Below are positions 1 through 7,386 of a stretch of DNA of 55,621 nt, piece by piece. The notes beneath the pieces were generated by a model. It saw nothing but the letters and a program-made list of their open reading frames with translations, had not been told where the DNA came from and did no database searches. Within the stretch, counting starts at the first letter, position 1, and every line of letters begins with the position of its first letter. Origin of the DNA: Azotobacter beijerinckii (lineage in GTDB: Bacteria > Pseudomonadota > Gammaproteobacteria > Pseudomonadales > Pseudomonadaceae). The position numbers and the translations under genes were made by a program. The DNA is taken from assembly GCF_900110885.1 (NCBI RefSeq), contig NZ_FOFJ01000027.1:1-55621 (forward strand). Direction: 5' to 3'.

Positions 1-184
1 GGAACTCGCGCAGCCAGGCTTCGTTCTCGTGGGCGAAGTCCTCGATGCCGACCCAGTCGTCATAACCGCACAGGGTGGCGCAGAGCGTGATCATGACGAT
101 GTCCTGCAGGGCGTGCAGCTTGTTGCGGGTTTCGCGCCGTGGGTCGACGAGCCTGGCGAAGTAGGGCTGGGGATTGGGCAGCAT
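1..184 (-). CDS. ISAs1-family transposase, N-terminal 61 residues (truncated by window edge)
   Basis: The minus strand from an ATG at 184 reads MLPNPQPYFARLVDPRR, then an MITLCATLCGYDDWVGIEDF segment, then EAWLREF. The patterns LCATLCG and W-x-x-IEDF followed by a charged, W-containing stretch are typical of the N-terminal region of ISAs1 (H-repeat, Rhs-associated) transposases, just ahead of the DDE catalytic core. No catalytic residues lie inside the window, so activity cannot be judged. The reading frame is open to the edge without stops. The element flanks the phenolic-lipid region and may mark a rearrangement boundary, which is an inference. Confidence 0.72.
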   Translation of the reverse strand, partial: MLPNPQPYFARLVDPRRETRNKLHALQDIVMITLCATLCGYDDWVGIEDFAHENEAWLREF

Positions 185-261
185 GATGGGGGCTCGGAAA
201 AGTCTTGTCCGTTACCGCTAATCCTCGTCCAACGCAAGAGCGATGTAGCGCGATTGCCCTG
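1..261 (-). mobile_element. Partial ISAs1-type insertion sequence, 5' end only
   Basis: This is the left-edge piece of an insertion sequence. Its transposase gene starts at 184 on the minus strand and runs off the window. The proposed outer end is near 261, where the minus strand reads CAGGGCAATCGCGCTAC. A CAGGG start is common for ISAs1-family terminal repeats, but the partner repeat and target duplication lie outside the window. The boundary is therefore an inference; the transposase identity is firmer. Confidence 0.5.
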
Positions 262-312
262 GGCCACCATCCCCTTCGCCTGGACAGCGTCGCCACTGCC
301 CCGCTACTGTCG

Positions 313-327
313 GGACAGAATCTGTCC
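313..327. repeat. Short perfect inverted repeat upstream of the VOC gene
   Basis: GGACAG-AAT-CTGTCC, two 6-base arms around a 3-base centre, ends 19 bases before the start codon at 347. It could be an operator or a small hairpin over the leader. Nothing identifies a regulator. Confidence 0.35.
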
Positions 328-346
328 TCACCCCTGGAGGCCCGCC

Positions 347-754
347 ATGTTCCGTATCCTTGGAATCGACCATCTGGTGCTGCGCGTCGTCGACCTGAAC
401 AGGATGCTGCATTTCTACTGCGAGGTGCTGGGTTGCACGGTCGAGCGACGCCAGGAGGCACTCGGCCTGGTCCAGCTACGCGCCGGGCACGCGCTGATCG
501 ATCTGGTACCGGTCGACGGCCAACTGGGCAGCGCCGGCGGTGCCGCACCGGGCAAGGAGGGGCGCAACCTCGACCACTTCTGCCTGCGCATCGAGCCCTT
601 CGACGAAGCCCTGATCCGCCGCCAACTCGCCGCTCACGGCATCGCGGCCGGCGCCGTGGAGTCGCGCTATGGCGCGGAAGGGACGGGACCATCCCTCTAC
701 CTCACCGACCCGGAAGGCACTGTCGTCGAACTCAAGGGGCCGGCAGCCGCCTGA
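347..754 (+). CDS. VOC (glyoxalase/bleomycin resistance/dioxygenase) superfamily protein
   Basis: A 135-residue single-module vicinal-oxygen-chelate protein. It opens MFRILGIDHLVLRV, with the typical first-strand metal-ligand His at residue 9. A central segment NLDHFCLRIE supplies a second candidate ligand, and a C-terminal Glu lies in GTVVELKG after LYLTDPEG. That order is typical of lactoylglutathione-lyase-like VOC proteins. The start at 347 is preceded by CTGGAGG at a suitable distance; upstream in-frame codons lie in the IS end and leader. The gene sits alone between the IS fragment and a methyltransferase gene. The substrate cannot be told from sequence: a dioxygenase-like, glyoxalase-like or fosfomycin-resistance-like role are all possible. 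Confidence 0.82.
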   Translation: MFRILGIDHLVLRVVDLNRMLHFYCEVLGCTVERRQEALGLVQLRAGHALIDLVPVDGQLGSAGGAAPGKEGRNLDHFCLRIEPFDEALIRRQLAAHGIAAGAVESRYGAEGTGPSLYLTDPEGTVVELKGPAAA

Positions 755-896
755 GCCCCTCGCTGAGCGACGCGAAGACTCTCGCGCTGACTGCGTCTCG
801 CCCCCTCTCCCGCTCCGGCGGTTACACTGCGCGGCCCTGCCCGGGCCGAGGCAACGCCCCGGGCTTCGCCAGGTAGCAAAGAGAGACAACGCAGTC

Positions 897-1556
897 ATGA
901 TGGTTACCCAGAAACAGGTCGAGGCCGGCCAGGCCGTCTACACCCGGCGGACGCTCGCGTTCTACGACTTCGTGGTACTCGGGGTTTCCAACCCCTTCAT
1001 CTGGAAGTGCCCCACCCGCCGCCTCGAGGAGCATTACGCGCAAAATCTCAGCGCCAACCACCTGGATGTCGGGGTGGGCACGGGCTATTTCCTCGACCGC
1101 TGCCGCTTCCCCGCAGATACGCCCCGCGTGGCGCTGATGGATCTGAACCCGGATACCCTGGCGTTCGCCGCTCGGCGCATCGCCCGCTACGTGCCACAGA
1201 CCCACCGCCGCAACGTGCTGGAACCGATCGCCCTAAAGGGCGGTCGATTCGATTCGGTCGGCCTCAATTACCTGCTGCACTGCCTGCCGGGCTCCCTCGC
1301 CGAGAAGGCCATGGTCTTCGATCACCTCAAGGCGCTGATGAACCCCGGTGCCGTAATCTTCGGCGCCACCCTGCTGCAGGGAGGCGTCCCGCGCAGCATC
1401 CTGGCGCGGGGGCTGATGGCCGCGTACAACCGCAAGGGAATCTTTGCCAACCGGGCCGACGATCTGGAAGTCCTGCAGCGCGAGCTGGATCGGCGCTTCC
1501 ACGACGTTTCGGTCGAGGTGGTGGGCTGCGCCGCGCTGTTCTCCGGACGGATCTGA
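897..1556 (+). CDS. Class I SAM-dependent methyltransferase
   Basis: A 219-residue Rossmann-fold methyltransferase. Motif I is LDVGVGTGYFLD near residue 58, and an acidic strand-2 end (ALMDLNP) should contact the SAM ribose. VGLNYLLHCLPG is the motif-IV region, followed by a post-motif segment with LMNPGAVIFGATLLQGG. The start was set at the first of two adjacent ATG codons at 897, which fits the family's N-terminal length; longer in-frame extensions read through the upstream gene. Its target (small molecule or lipid) is unknown. It converges on the DUF2147 gene with only 12 bases between, so any terminator would have to lie within coding sequence. Because it sits beside the phenolic-lipid operon but on the other strand, a link to that pathway is only a possibility. 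Confidence 0.82.
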   Translation: MMVTQKQVEAGQAVYTRRTLAFYDFVVLGVSNPFIWKCPTRRLEEHYAQNLSANHLDVGVGTGYFLDRCRFPADTPRVALMDLNPDTLAFAARRIARYVPQTHRRNVLEPIALKGGRFDSVGLNYLLHCLPGSLAEKAMVFDHLKALMNPGAVIFGATLLQGGVPRSILARGLMAAYNRKGIFANRADDLEVLQRELDRRFHDVSVEVVGCAALFSGRI

Positions 1557-1568
1557 GGGCTCCTACGC

Positions 1569-2051
1569 CTACTCCACTCGATACCAAGTGCGTGTCTCGC
1601 CGAGCAACGGAGTGCCGATGAAGCCCCGCACCTGCAGCCGCCGTCCGTCTTCCTGCAGGGTCAGGCGGCAGTCGTATACCTTGCCGCTGTCAGGATCGAG
1701 GATCTCCCCGCCCCCGTAGGCCTCGCCCCGCCTCTTCACCCCGCTGAGGATGGTCATGCCAAGCAGCGGCCTGCCGCGAAGCTCGCCCTCGCACTTGTCG
1801 CAGTAGTGCGATTCGGCATTCGGTCCGCGCAGACCCTTTTCGATACTGCCGTGGTATTCATCGCCCTGCCGGGCGATGCGGACCAGCGCGCGCGGCTCGC
1901 CGGTCCGGTCGTCGCGGATCATCCACAGCCCGATCAGCGGATCGTCCGCCGTGACGCTGGCGACACTGCTGGCGGCCAGCAGCATCACCAGGGCACAGCA
2001 AACGCACAACCGCTGAATGGCTGCCTGGGATTTGTCATCCGCGGCCTTCAC
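1569..2051 (-). CDS. DUF2147-family secreted protein, last gene of the ars-linked run
   Basis: A 160-residue protein with a long n-region, a hydrophobic stretch (CCALVMLLAASSVASV) and a likely signal-peptidase site before ADDPLIGLW, so it should be exported to the periplasm. The mature part shows the DUF2147 pattern: GLWMIRDD, then IEKGLRGPNAESHYCDKCEG, GMTILSG, GGGEILDPDSGKVYDC, and GFIGTPLLGETRTWYR at the end. Two close cysteines (CDKC) could bind metal or form a disulphide. DUF2147 proteins are small beta-rich exported proteins without a settled biochemical role. The start is GTG at 2051, one base after the stop of the acyltransferase gene, so translation is probably coupled and the gene belongs to the same transcript. 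Confidence 0.8.
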   Translation of the reverse strand: MKAADDKSQAAIQRLCVCCALVMLLAASSVASVTADDPLIGLWMIRDDRTGEPRALVRIARQGDEYHGSIEKGLRGPNAESHYCDKCEGELRGRPLLGMTILSGVKRRGEAYGGGEILDPDSGKVYDCRLTLQEDGRRLQVRGFIGTPLLGETRTWYRVE

Positions 2052-2052
2052 C

Positions 2053-3417
2053 TCAGCGCCCTCCGGCAGCCCGGACGGGCGGGAGCGGGCGCTCCAGCCG
2101 CTCGCGCAAGGCGGTCAGCTCGCGGCGAATGGCCTCGCCACGATAGTGCAGGAAGGCGCCGGTCTCCCCGCCGACCAGAACCTCCAGATAAGGCTCGGCA
2201 GCCGCGATCCCCTCGTCGCAATAGGTCTTGAGGGTCAACAGGCTGTCGTCGTCCTCCTCGATCTCGGTCTCCACCACCCGCTTCAGACCCAGTTCCTGGA
2301 CCAGCATGCCCAGCCCCACGCTGTCCTCGTCGGCGATGCCCTGGTGCACGGGCAGATGCAGGGAGAAGTGCCGCTCGTCCACCCATACCGGGTCCGGGGA
2401 GGCAGCGCTGTGCAGCAGTTCCAGGGTGCGCGCGGCCTGCTCCAGGCTCGTCAGGTTGATGGCCGGCATATACAGGCCGCGATGACCGGAGCTGGCGTAG
2501 GCCTTGCGCATGATGCCCTCGAGGTTGGGCTTGCGGCTAGCCGGGGAATGCACTTGGCCCGGCAGGTCGCGACCGATGCCGCCGCCGAATTCGACGACCA
2601 GATTCACCCCGTCGTCGATCGCCCGCCGCAGGCCGCTCATCCACTTCACTGGGTGGAACATCTGGAAGAACAGCGCAGCGCGCACCTGCTCCGGGTCGCT
2701 GGCGTGATAGTCGCCGGTATAGTTGGAGAGGACCTTCACCGCCGGGGCACTCAGGGTGACGCCGTCGAGGTAGGGACGGTAGCGCTCCGCGGCACCGATC
2801 ATCAGGTAGGTATGGTAGGCACCCTCGGTCTTCAGATGGCGCCCGGCCTTGGCCCTGCCGAAGCGGGCGACGACGTCCTCCATAAGCGCCTCCAGATCCC
2901 TCTCGAAGCCGCAGACCACGGTCTGGTCGGGCAGGTTGCAGCCACCGATGCCGCAGTAGCGCGCCTCGGCGAGCGGCTTGATGGACTCGAGGTCGAGACG
3001 GAAGGCGACCATCTGCCCGCGACCGAACTCCGACATCAGCCGGCCGCGCATACGGATCAGCCGCAGCGCATCCTCGAACTGCAAGGCACCGGCGGCGACC
3101 AGCGCGGAATACTCGCCCAGGCTGTGTCCGGCCAGCACGCTCGGTGCCCATGCTCCGCCGGTCAGCTCGCGAAAGGCCGCAAGGCAGGCGACGGAATGGG
3201 TGAGCAGCGCGATCTGGGTGAATTCGGTGCCGTTGAGCCGCTCTTCCGGCCCCTGGAAGGACAGCTCGGCCACGTCGAAGCCCATCGCCTGACTGGCACG
3301 TCCATATACTTCGCGAACGCTGGAGAATTGCCGGTGGATGTCGCTTCCCATGCCGACGTACTGCGAGCCTTGCCCGGGAAACACGAACATGATGCTGGGA
3401 CTGGAAACTTGGCTCAT
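2053..3417 (-). CDS. Free-standing ACP acyltransferase (FabD/MAT type) with C-terminal extension
   Basis: A 454-residue protein. Residues 1-300 are a malonyl/acyl-transferase domain: FVFPGQGSQYVGMG at the N-terminus, the nucleophile elbow GHSLGEYSAL with Ser99, and the later GAYHTYLM segment where the catalytic His is expected. ArsA already carries its own AT, so this is a second acyltransferase beside the same synthase. It may load a different extender, transfer the finished chain, or edit mis-loaded carriers. About 150 C-terminal residues after the GGGIGRDLPGQ segment are not part of an ordinary FabD (about 310 residues); this part is acidic in its second half (EIEEDDDS) and unassigned. The gene lies 78 bases after the glycosyltransferase gene and is coupled to the DUF2147 gene. 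Confidence 0.82.
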   Translation of the reverse strand: MSQVSSPSIMFVFPGQGSQYVGMGSDIHRQFSSVREVYGRASQAMGFDVAELSFQGPEERLNGTEFTQIALLTHSVACLAAFRELTGGAWAPSVLAGHSLGEYSALVAAGALQFEDALRLIRMRGRLMSEFGRGQMVAFRLDLESIKPLAEARYCGIGGCNLPDQTVVCGFERDLEALMEDVVARFGRAKAGRHLKTEGAYHTYLMIGAAERYRPYLDGVTLSAPAVKVLSNYTGDYHASDPEQVRAALFFQMFHPVKWMSGLRRAIDDGVNLVVEFGGGIGRDLPGQVHSPASRKPNLEGIMRKAYASSGHRGLYMPAINLTSLEQAARTLELLHSAASPDPVWVDERHFSLHLPVHQGIADEDSVGLGMLVQELGLKRVVETEIEEDDDSLLTLKTYCDEGIAAAEPYLEVLVGGETGAFLHYRGEAIRRELTALRERLERPLPPVRAAGGR

Positions 3418-3445
3418 GGAAAAACTCCCTGTATGGATCGATGGA

Positions 3446-3465
3446 TCCGGGCATCACTGCCCGGA
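3446..3465 (-). other. Intercistronic stem-loop between glycosyltransferase and acyltransferase genes
   Basis: TCCGGGCA-TCAC-TGCCCGGA forms a perfect 8-bp stem with a 4-base loop in the 78-base gap. There is no U-run, so an mRNA processing or stability element is more likely than a terminator. Confidence 0.4.
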
Positions 3466-3495
3466 CCGACAAAACCGCGGGCTCTCCCGCGCTCG

Positions 3496-4851
3496 TCACG
3501 CCACCCGGGAAATGGTGCCATCCGGCACCGGACGCTCCGTCCGGTCGGTAATCCCCAAGTGCTGCAGCACACGGTCGGTCATGTGATCGGCCGTGAAGCG
3601 CTCCGCCAACGGGCGGGCATTCCCTGCCAGCTCGCGGTGGAGTGTCGCATTCGTCAGCAGGGTCTCCAGCTGCCGGGCGAGGTCGCCGCTGTCCCAGGCG
3701 CCGAAGGTCAGACCACCGGCCCGGTCGCCGTCACGCATCACCTCGGTGACGCCACCGTAGTCGGGCACCAGCACCGGCGTGCCATGGCTCATTGCCTCGG
3801 CCACCACCAGGCCGAAGGCCTCCCGATTCACCGAGGGATAGACTACGCAGTGGCTGTGGGCGAACAGCGTGTCGCGGATCTCACCGGGAACGGCCCCAGC
3901 CTGATGTATCGGCAAGCCGAGATGGTCGGCGAGATCGGCGATGACCTTCTTGCAGGATTCGCCCTTGGCGGTAGCGCCGCAGACCACCAGCTGCAGCTGG
4001 ACACCACGCGCCTTCAGCAGCCGTCCGGCATAGAGCAGCAGGTCGATACCCTTCTCGGCCTCCTGGCGGCCGAAGTAGGTGACGATGGGGGTGTCCTCCC
4101 GTAATCCGGGGAAGAGTTTCCGGAGCCGCGCCCGCGGCGGCCGGGCCGAGGGGGCGGGTAGTTCGATGCCGTTGTAGAGCACACTCATGCGCCCCCGGGG
4201 AACTTTCAGCTCGCCGGCGACCCGCTCGAGGTAGTCGTGGCTGACCAGCAGGGCCGGCCAGCGCGAGCCGGCCACGGCCTCGTTGAGACGACTGCGGTAG
4301 GTCTCGAACAGGCCACCCCGCCGCGCGTAGTCGGCGAACTGCTCGTCGCCCTGAAAGGTCAGCGAGTAGTCGAAATCGAGTCCGCCCTGGCGCTTGGCCG
4401 CCAGGGCGAGCATGCCGAGGGAAGCGAAGCTCATCATCAGATGGCTGACCCCATCTTTGGCAATGAAGCGGCGCAGGCGCCGGACCAGACCGGCATCGGA
4501 GTCCGACGTCGCATGCAGCGAACAGATGAGGTGGGTGAGCATGCGATCGACGAAGCCGTTGATGCCCTGAGTGACGCGCACCCGCAGCTTCAACGGGAGC
4601 AGAAAGGCGGCCGAACCGACCACCTGATCCATGAACGCCGAGGGCCGCCGGAACTGGTAGCGCGTGCCGTGGCAGAGCAGCCGATGTTCGATCCCCGGAT
4701 CGGCAAGCTCGGGATTCCACTCCATCATCCAGTAGACCAGCACCTTGTAACCGCGTCGGTGGAGGATATTGGCGAGAGTCAGGTCACGAACCGTGGAGCC
4801 CAGGTAGGACCCACTGCCAAGGGTGACGAATGCAAAAGTCGGCTTGCTCAT
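3496..4851 (-). CDS. GT4-family glycosyltransferase
   Basis: A 451-residue GT-B-fold glycosyltransferase of family 4. The N-terminal half begins MSKPTFAFVTLGSGSYLGST, a glycine-rich acceptor-side loop. The C-terminal half holds IVTYFGRQEAEKGIDLLL and LQLVVCGAT. It also has the donor-binding E-x7-E motif EAFGLVVAE, followed by AMSHGTPVLVPDYGG. No signal peptide is evident, so it should act at the cytosolic face of the membrane. It lies in the run of genes that follows arsABCD, between the outer-membrane protein and acyltransferase genes. Galactosides of alkylresorcinols have been reported from Azotobacter cysts, so it is a reasonable candidate for glycosylating the ArsB product; that is inference. 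An alternative is a role in an envelope polysaccharide. The sugar donor cannot be read from sequence. Confidence 0.87.
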   Translation of the reverse strand: MSKPTFAFVTLGSGSYLGSTVRDLTLANILHRRGYKVLVYWMMEWNPELADPGIEHRLLCHGTRYQFRRPSAFMDQVVGSAAFLLPLKLRVRVTQGINGFVDRMLTHLICSLHATSDSDAGLVRRLRRFIAKDGVSHLMMSFASLGMLALAAKRQGGLDFDYSLTFQGDEQFADYARRGGLFETYRSRLNEAVAGSRWPALLVSHDYLERVAGELKVPRGRMSVLYNGIELPAPSARPPRARLRKLFPGLREDTPIVTYFGRQEAEKGIDLLLYAGRLLKARGVQLQLVVCGATAKGESCKKVIADLADHLGLPIHQAGAVPGEIRDTLFAHSHCVVYPSVNREAFGLVVAEAMSHGTPVLVPDYGGVTEVMRDGDRAGGLTFGAWDSGDLARQLETLLTNATLHRELAGNARPLAERFTADHMTDRVLQHLGITDRTERPVPDGTISRVA

Positions 4852-4929
4852 TTTGCCTCCGGTCCATCGGGATGGCGGCGAGCGTCCCCTGTTGGATTCG
4901 ACGCCCCCGCTCCCTCGTTCAGTGAACGC

Positions 4930-6168
4930 TCAGAAGGTATAGCTGACGCCGGTAAACACCGAGTAGCGCAACAGTGTCCCGAACTCGTCGTCGTTGCCGC
5001 CGGTGAATATGTTTCCTGTGAAATAAGCCTGAATGTGGTTGGTCAAATCGTATTCGAGGATGCCGGTGAAACGCTGGGACTGGTCGTCGAGATCCCTCAG
5101 GTAACGGATGTTGTACTCGAGGTCCCGGATCGAGGTGTTGTCGGTAACCTGGATCATCGCATATCGCTTCCGGTAGAGAACGCTCCGGCTGTCTACCTGA
5201 CCGCTCAGGTAGCAATCAATGATGGCATGCTTATCGCAACCATTGTTGTCGCGCAGGTACTCGACGTTGACCGTCGGCCCGATTTCGAGAGTGTAGGAAG
5301 CACCGACCTGATAGCCGGCCTTGTCCTCGTATTTGACATTGCCCTCGGTATAAAGCAACAAGGCATCCGAGGCGTTCCAACCGGCGAAGAAGCCGGTCTG
5401 GTGCTGATCGCTCTCGCGATAGGAATGAATGATCGAGGCGTAGCCCGAGGAGCCGGTATAGTCGAGCTTGACCGCGTAGATCTTCTCGAAATGATCCCCC
5501 GCCGATAGCGGGCTGCCCGCCAGGGTGGGCTGACCTGTGACCACGGCGCTGTCCGATCGGCCCGCACTGGTGTTGGCGATCGCCGAGAGCGCCCAGGTTC
5601 CGTTGGGAATCCAGATCGCCCGGTAATAATCCAACCCGGGAACCTCGACGCGCGGGTTGTTGCGCCCGTTGTCGCGGGTGAAGGGGTTGGACAGCGAGAG
5701 GATCACCGACGGTCCCCACTGGAGGTTCTCTCGCCCGTAGGACAGGGTCAGCTCGTCGAAGGGCCGGTAACGCACCCAGCCCTCGTTGAGGTACAGGTCC
5801 GAGCTTTCGGCGTGCTCGCCATCGCGCGGACCATCCTTCCAACTCTCCCACGTCTTGTTGTAACGCGGCTTGAGGGCGAACTCCCAGTTGCGAAAGTTCA
5901 GGTTCAGGTCCGCCCGTGGGTTGAGTACCCACTGGTAGCGCGGGATTTCGGCGGCGTTGTCATTGTTGATGGTCGACTCCTCCGCCTCCTGAACGAGGGT
6001 GTAGGCCATCAGGTTGAAACGTGAGTAGAAACCGCTTGCCAGCTCATCGGCCAGGCTCATCTGCCCCTCGGCCAGCTCGGGAAGCTCGGCCGCACCCACC
6101 AGTCCCACCTGGATTGCCATGCCCGCCAGAGGCAATACCAATCCCAAACGATGCGACATCCTTGCCAT
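4930..6168 (-). CDS. Outer-membrane beta-barrel protein
   Basis: A 412-residue exported protein (from 6168). The start MARMSHRLGLVLPLAG has AGGG 9 bases upstream; an alternative ATG lies at 6159, and the frame stays open further up to 6324. The signal sequence likely ends before AELPELAE. The rest alternates polar and aromatic residues as in transmembrane beta-strands: LNPRADLNLNFRNWEFALKP, LTLSYGRENLQWGPS, GASYTLEIGPTVNVEYL, and a last strand GVSYTF ending in the C-terminal Phe recognised by the BAM machinery. The Cys pair in GCDKHAIIDC may be an extracellular disulphide. I cannot name the family with confidence; it resembles porin-like or DUF-type barrels. Encoded between the LolA-like and glycosyltransferase genes, it could be the outer-membrane end of an export path (inference). 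Confidence 0.75.
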   Translation of the reverse strand: MARMSHRLGLVLPLAGMAIQVGLVGAAELPELAEGQMSLADELASGFYSRFNLMAYTLVQEAEESTINNDNAAEIPRYQWVLNPRADLNLNFRNWEFALKPRYNKTWESWKDGPRDGEHAESSDLYLNEGWVRYRPFDELTLSYGRENLQWGPSVILSLSNPFTRDNGRNNPRVEVPGLDYYRAIWIPNGTWALSAIANTSAGRSDSAVVTGQPTLAGSPLSAGDHFEKIYAVKLDYTGSSGYASIIHSYRESDQHQTGFFAGWNASDALLLYTEGNVKYEDKAGYQVGASYTLEIGPTVNVEYLRDNNGCDKHAIIDCYLSGQVDSRSVLYRKRYAMIQVTDNTSIRDLEYNIRYLRDLDDQSQRFTGILEYDLTNHIQAYFTGNIFTGGNDDEFGTLLRYSVFTGVSYTF

Positions 6169-6331
6169 CTCTGCTATCCCTGCCATATCCGAAGTTGTCC
6201 ATACTGCGTTGACTACCATGAACGAGCTGTTGAGCCCAAAAGGGCTAGTATGGAGCGCCCCATATTGCAGAGGCAATGCCAAGCTTGCCATCCGCGACGT
6301 CCGAGTCACGCTGGAGCGCTCCATACCAGAC

Positions 6332-7345
6332 TCACTGCATGAACAAGTTGATATTGAAGATGAAATCCGGCAGCGGCGCGAGTTTTGGCTTGGTCATGCT
6401 CAGGGTGGTGACGTCGCCGCTCATCAGCTCTTCGTAGATCGCGATCTCGGAGATGAAGGGCCGCTCCTTACCATCGATCATCACCGTGCTGCCGTACTCC
6501 ATGTTGGCCGACTTGAAGCGCTTGCCGGACAACGTGTAGTAGTCTGCCTTCACCCCCACCAGACGGTTCTTGTCCACCCAGTAGATGATTCGATCATAGG
6601 TGGTCCGCGAATTGCGTGCCTTCAGATCGAACACATAGCAGTCCGCGCCATTCACGGTTTCGTCGGGCAGACGGGTCGCCTCGTAGTCCTCGGCGTAGTT
6701 GGTCGAGGCGACATCGCCGTAGGAGGCCTGACCCATCAGCTTCTGGCGCAGCGAGATGGGGATCGGCTTGCTCAGGCCCGGCTTGTGGAACCACATGTTG
6801 TTGTCGAGCATGAGCAGCTTCTGCCCCTTGGACTTGGGCGGCGCGATGTTGAGCCCCGAGATGTTGAAGCCGCGCGCCTTGATGTCGTAGAGCATGCTAT
6901 CGGTGCGGCCCTTCTCGTTGGACTCGATGGCCACGTTCCAGGCGATGCCCTGCAGGTTGCCCCGCGACTCGTCGGCTCGCTTGAGGATCTGGTAGGGATC
7001 TTCGCCGGAGCTGGCGATCGGCGTCGGCACGGTGGCCTTGGCCACCTGCGGCACCGCCTTGGCCTCGGGCTCGGTGCGCACCGGCGCATTCGCCGCGGGG
7101 GGCGGGATGGGGGGCTGGCTGGTGGCCTGGGGGGCCGCCGGAGCCTTCGACTCCACCGGCACGAGCCGGGAAGTGCTCGCCCGCTCGGCGGGCTTGTCGC
7201 CATCGTCGCTGCCGAACAGCCGGCTGAAGAAACCCCGGCTACCTTCGTCTGCAGCCTTCGCGGACGGCTCGATACTCTCCGCGACGGCCAAGGTACTGAC
7301 CAGTAGTGCCAGACCGAACACGGAAATGCGGGAAAGTCCTTTCAT
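6332..7345 (-). CDS. LolA-like periplasmic carrier (outer membrane lipoprotein-sorting protein type)
   Basis: A 337-residue secreted protein. The start at 7345 (MKGLSRISVFGLALLVSTLAVA) gives a clean signal peptide and has GGAG 10 bases upstream; a longer open frame to 7390 lacks this. After the signal comes a 70-90 residue Pro/Ala-rich low-complexity linker. A LolA-like domain follows from about residue 115: DPYQILKRADESRG, MLYDIKARG, LMLDNNMWFHKPG, LMGQASYGDVAS, YWVDKNRLVGVKADYY. This layout matches the TP0789-type LolA-like family usually named outer membrane lipoprotein-sorting protein. These are half-barrel proteins that carry hydrophobic cargo across the periplasm. The ATPase and permease genes just upstream suggest that together they move a lipid, plausibly the phenolic lipid, rather than lipoproteins. 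Confidence 0.85.
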   Translation of the reverse strand: MKGLSRISVFGLALLVSTLAVAESIEPSAKAADEGSRGFFSRLFGSDDGDKPAERASTSRLVPVESKAPAAPQATSQPPIPPPAANAPVRTEPEAKAVPQVAKATVPTPIASSGEDPYQILKRADESRGNLQGIAWNVAIESNEKGRTDSMLYDIKARGFNISGLNIAPPKSKGQKLLMLDNNMWFHKPGLSKPIPISLRQKLMGQASYGDVASTNYAEDYEATRLPDETVNGADCYVFDLKARNSRTTYDRIIYWVDKNRLVGVKADYYTLSGKRFKSANMEYGSTVMIDGKERPFISEIAIYEELMSGDVTTLSMTKPKLAPLPDFIFNINLFMQ

Positions 7346-7386
7346 CACATCAAATCTCCGTCGGTTCAAAAACAATCCCCTGCGGT

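Noticed and set aside
2017..4104. Long plus-strand open frame opposite the acyltransferase and glycosyltransferase genes
   Set aside because: It spans two well-supported minus-strand genes, has no family signature, and is the usual product of high GC bias.
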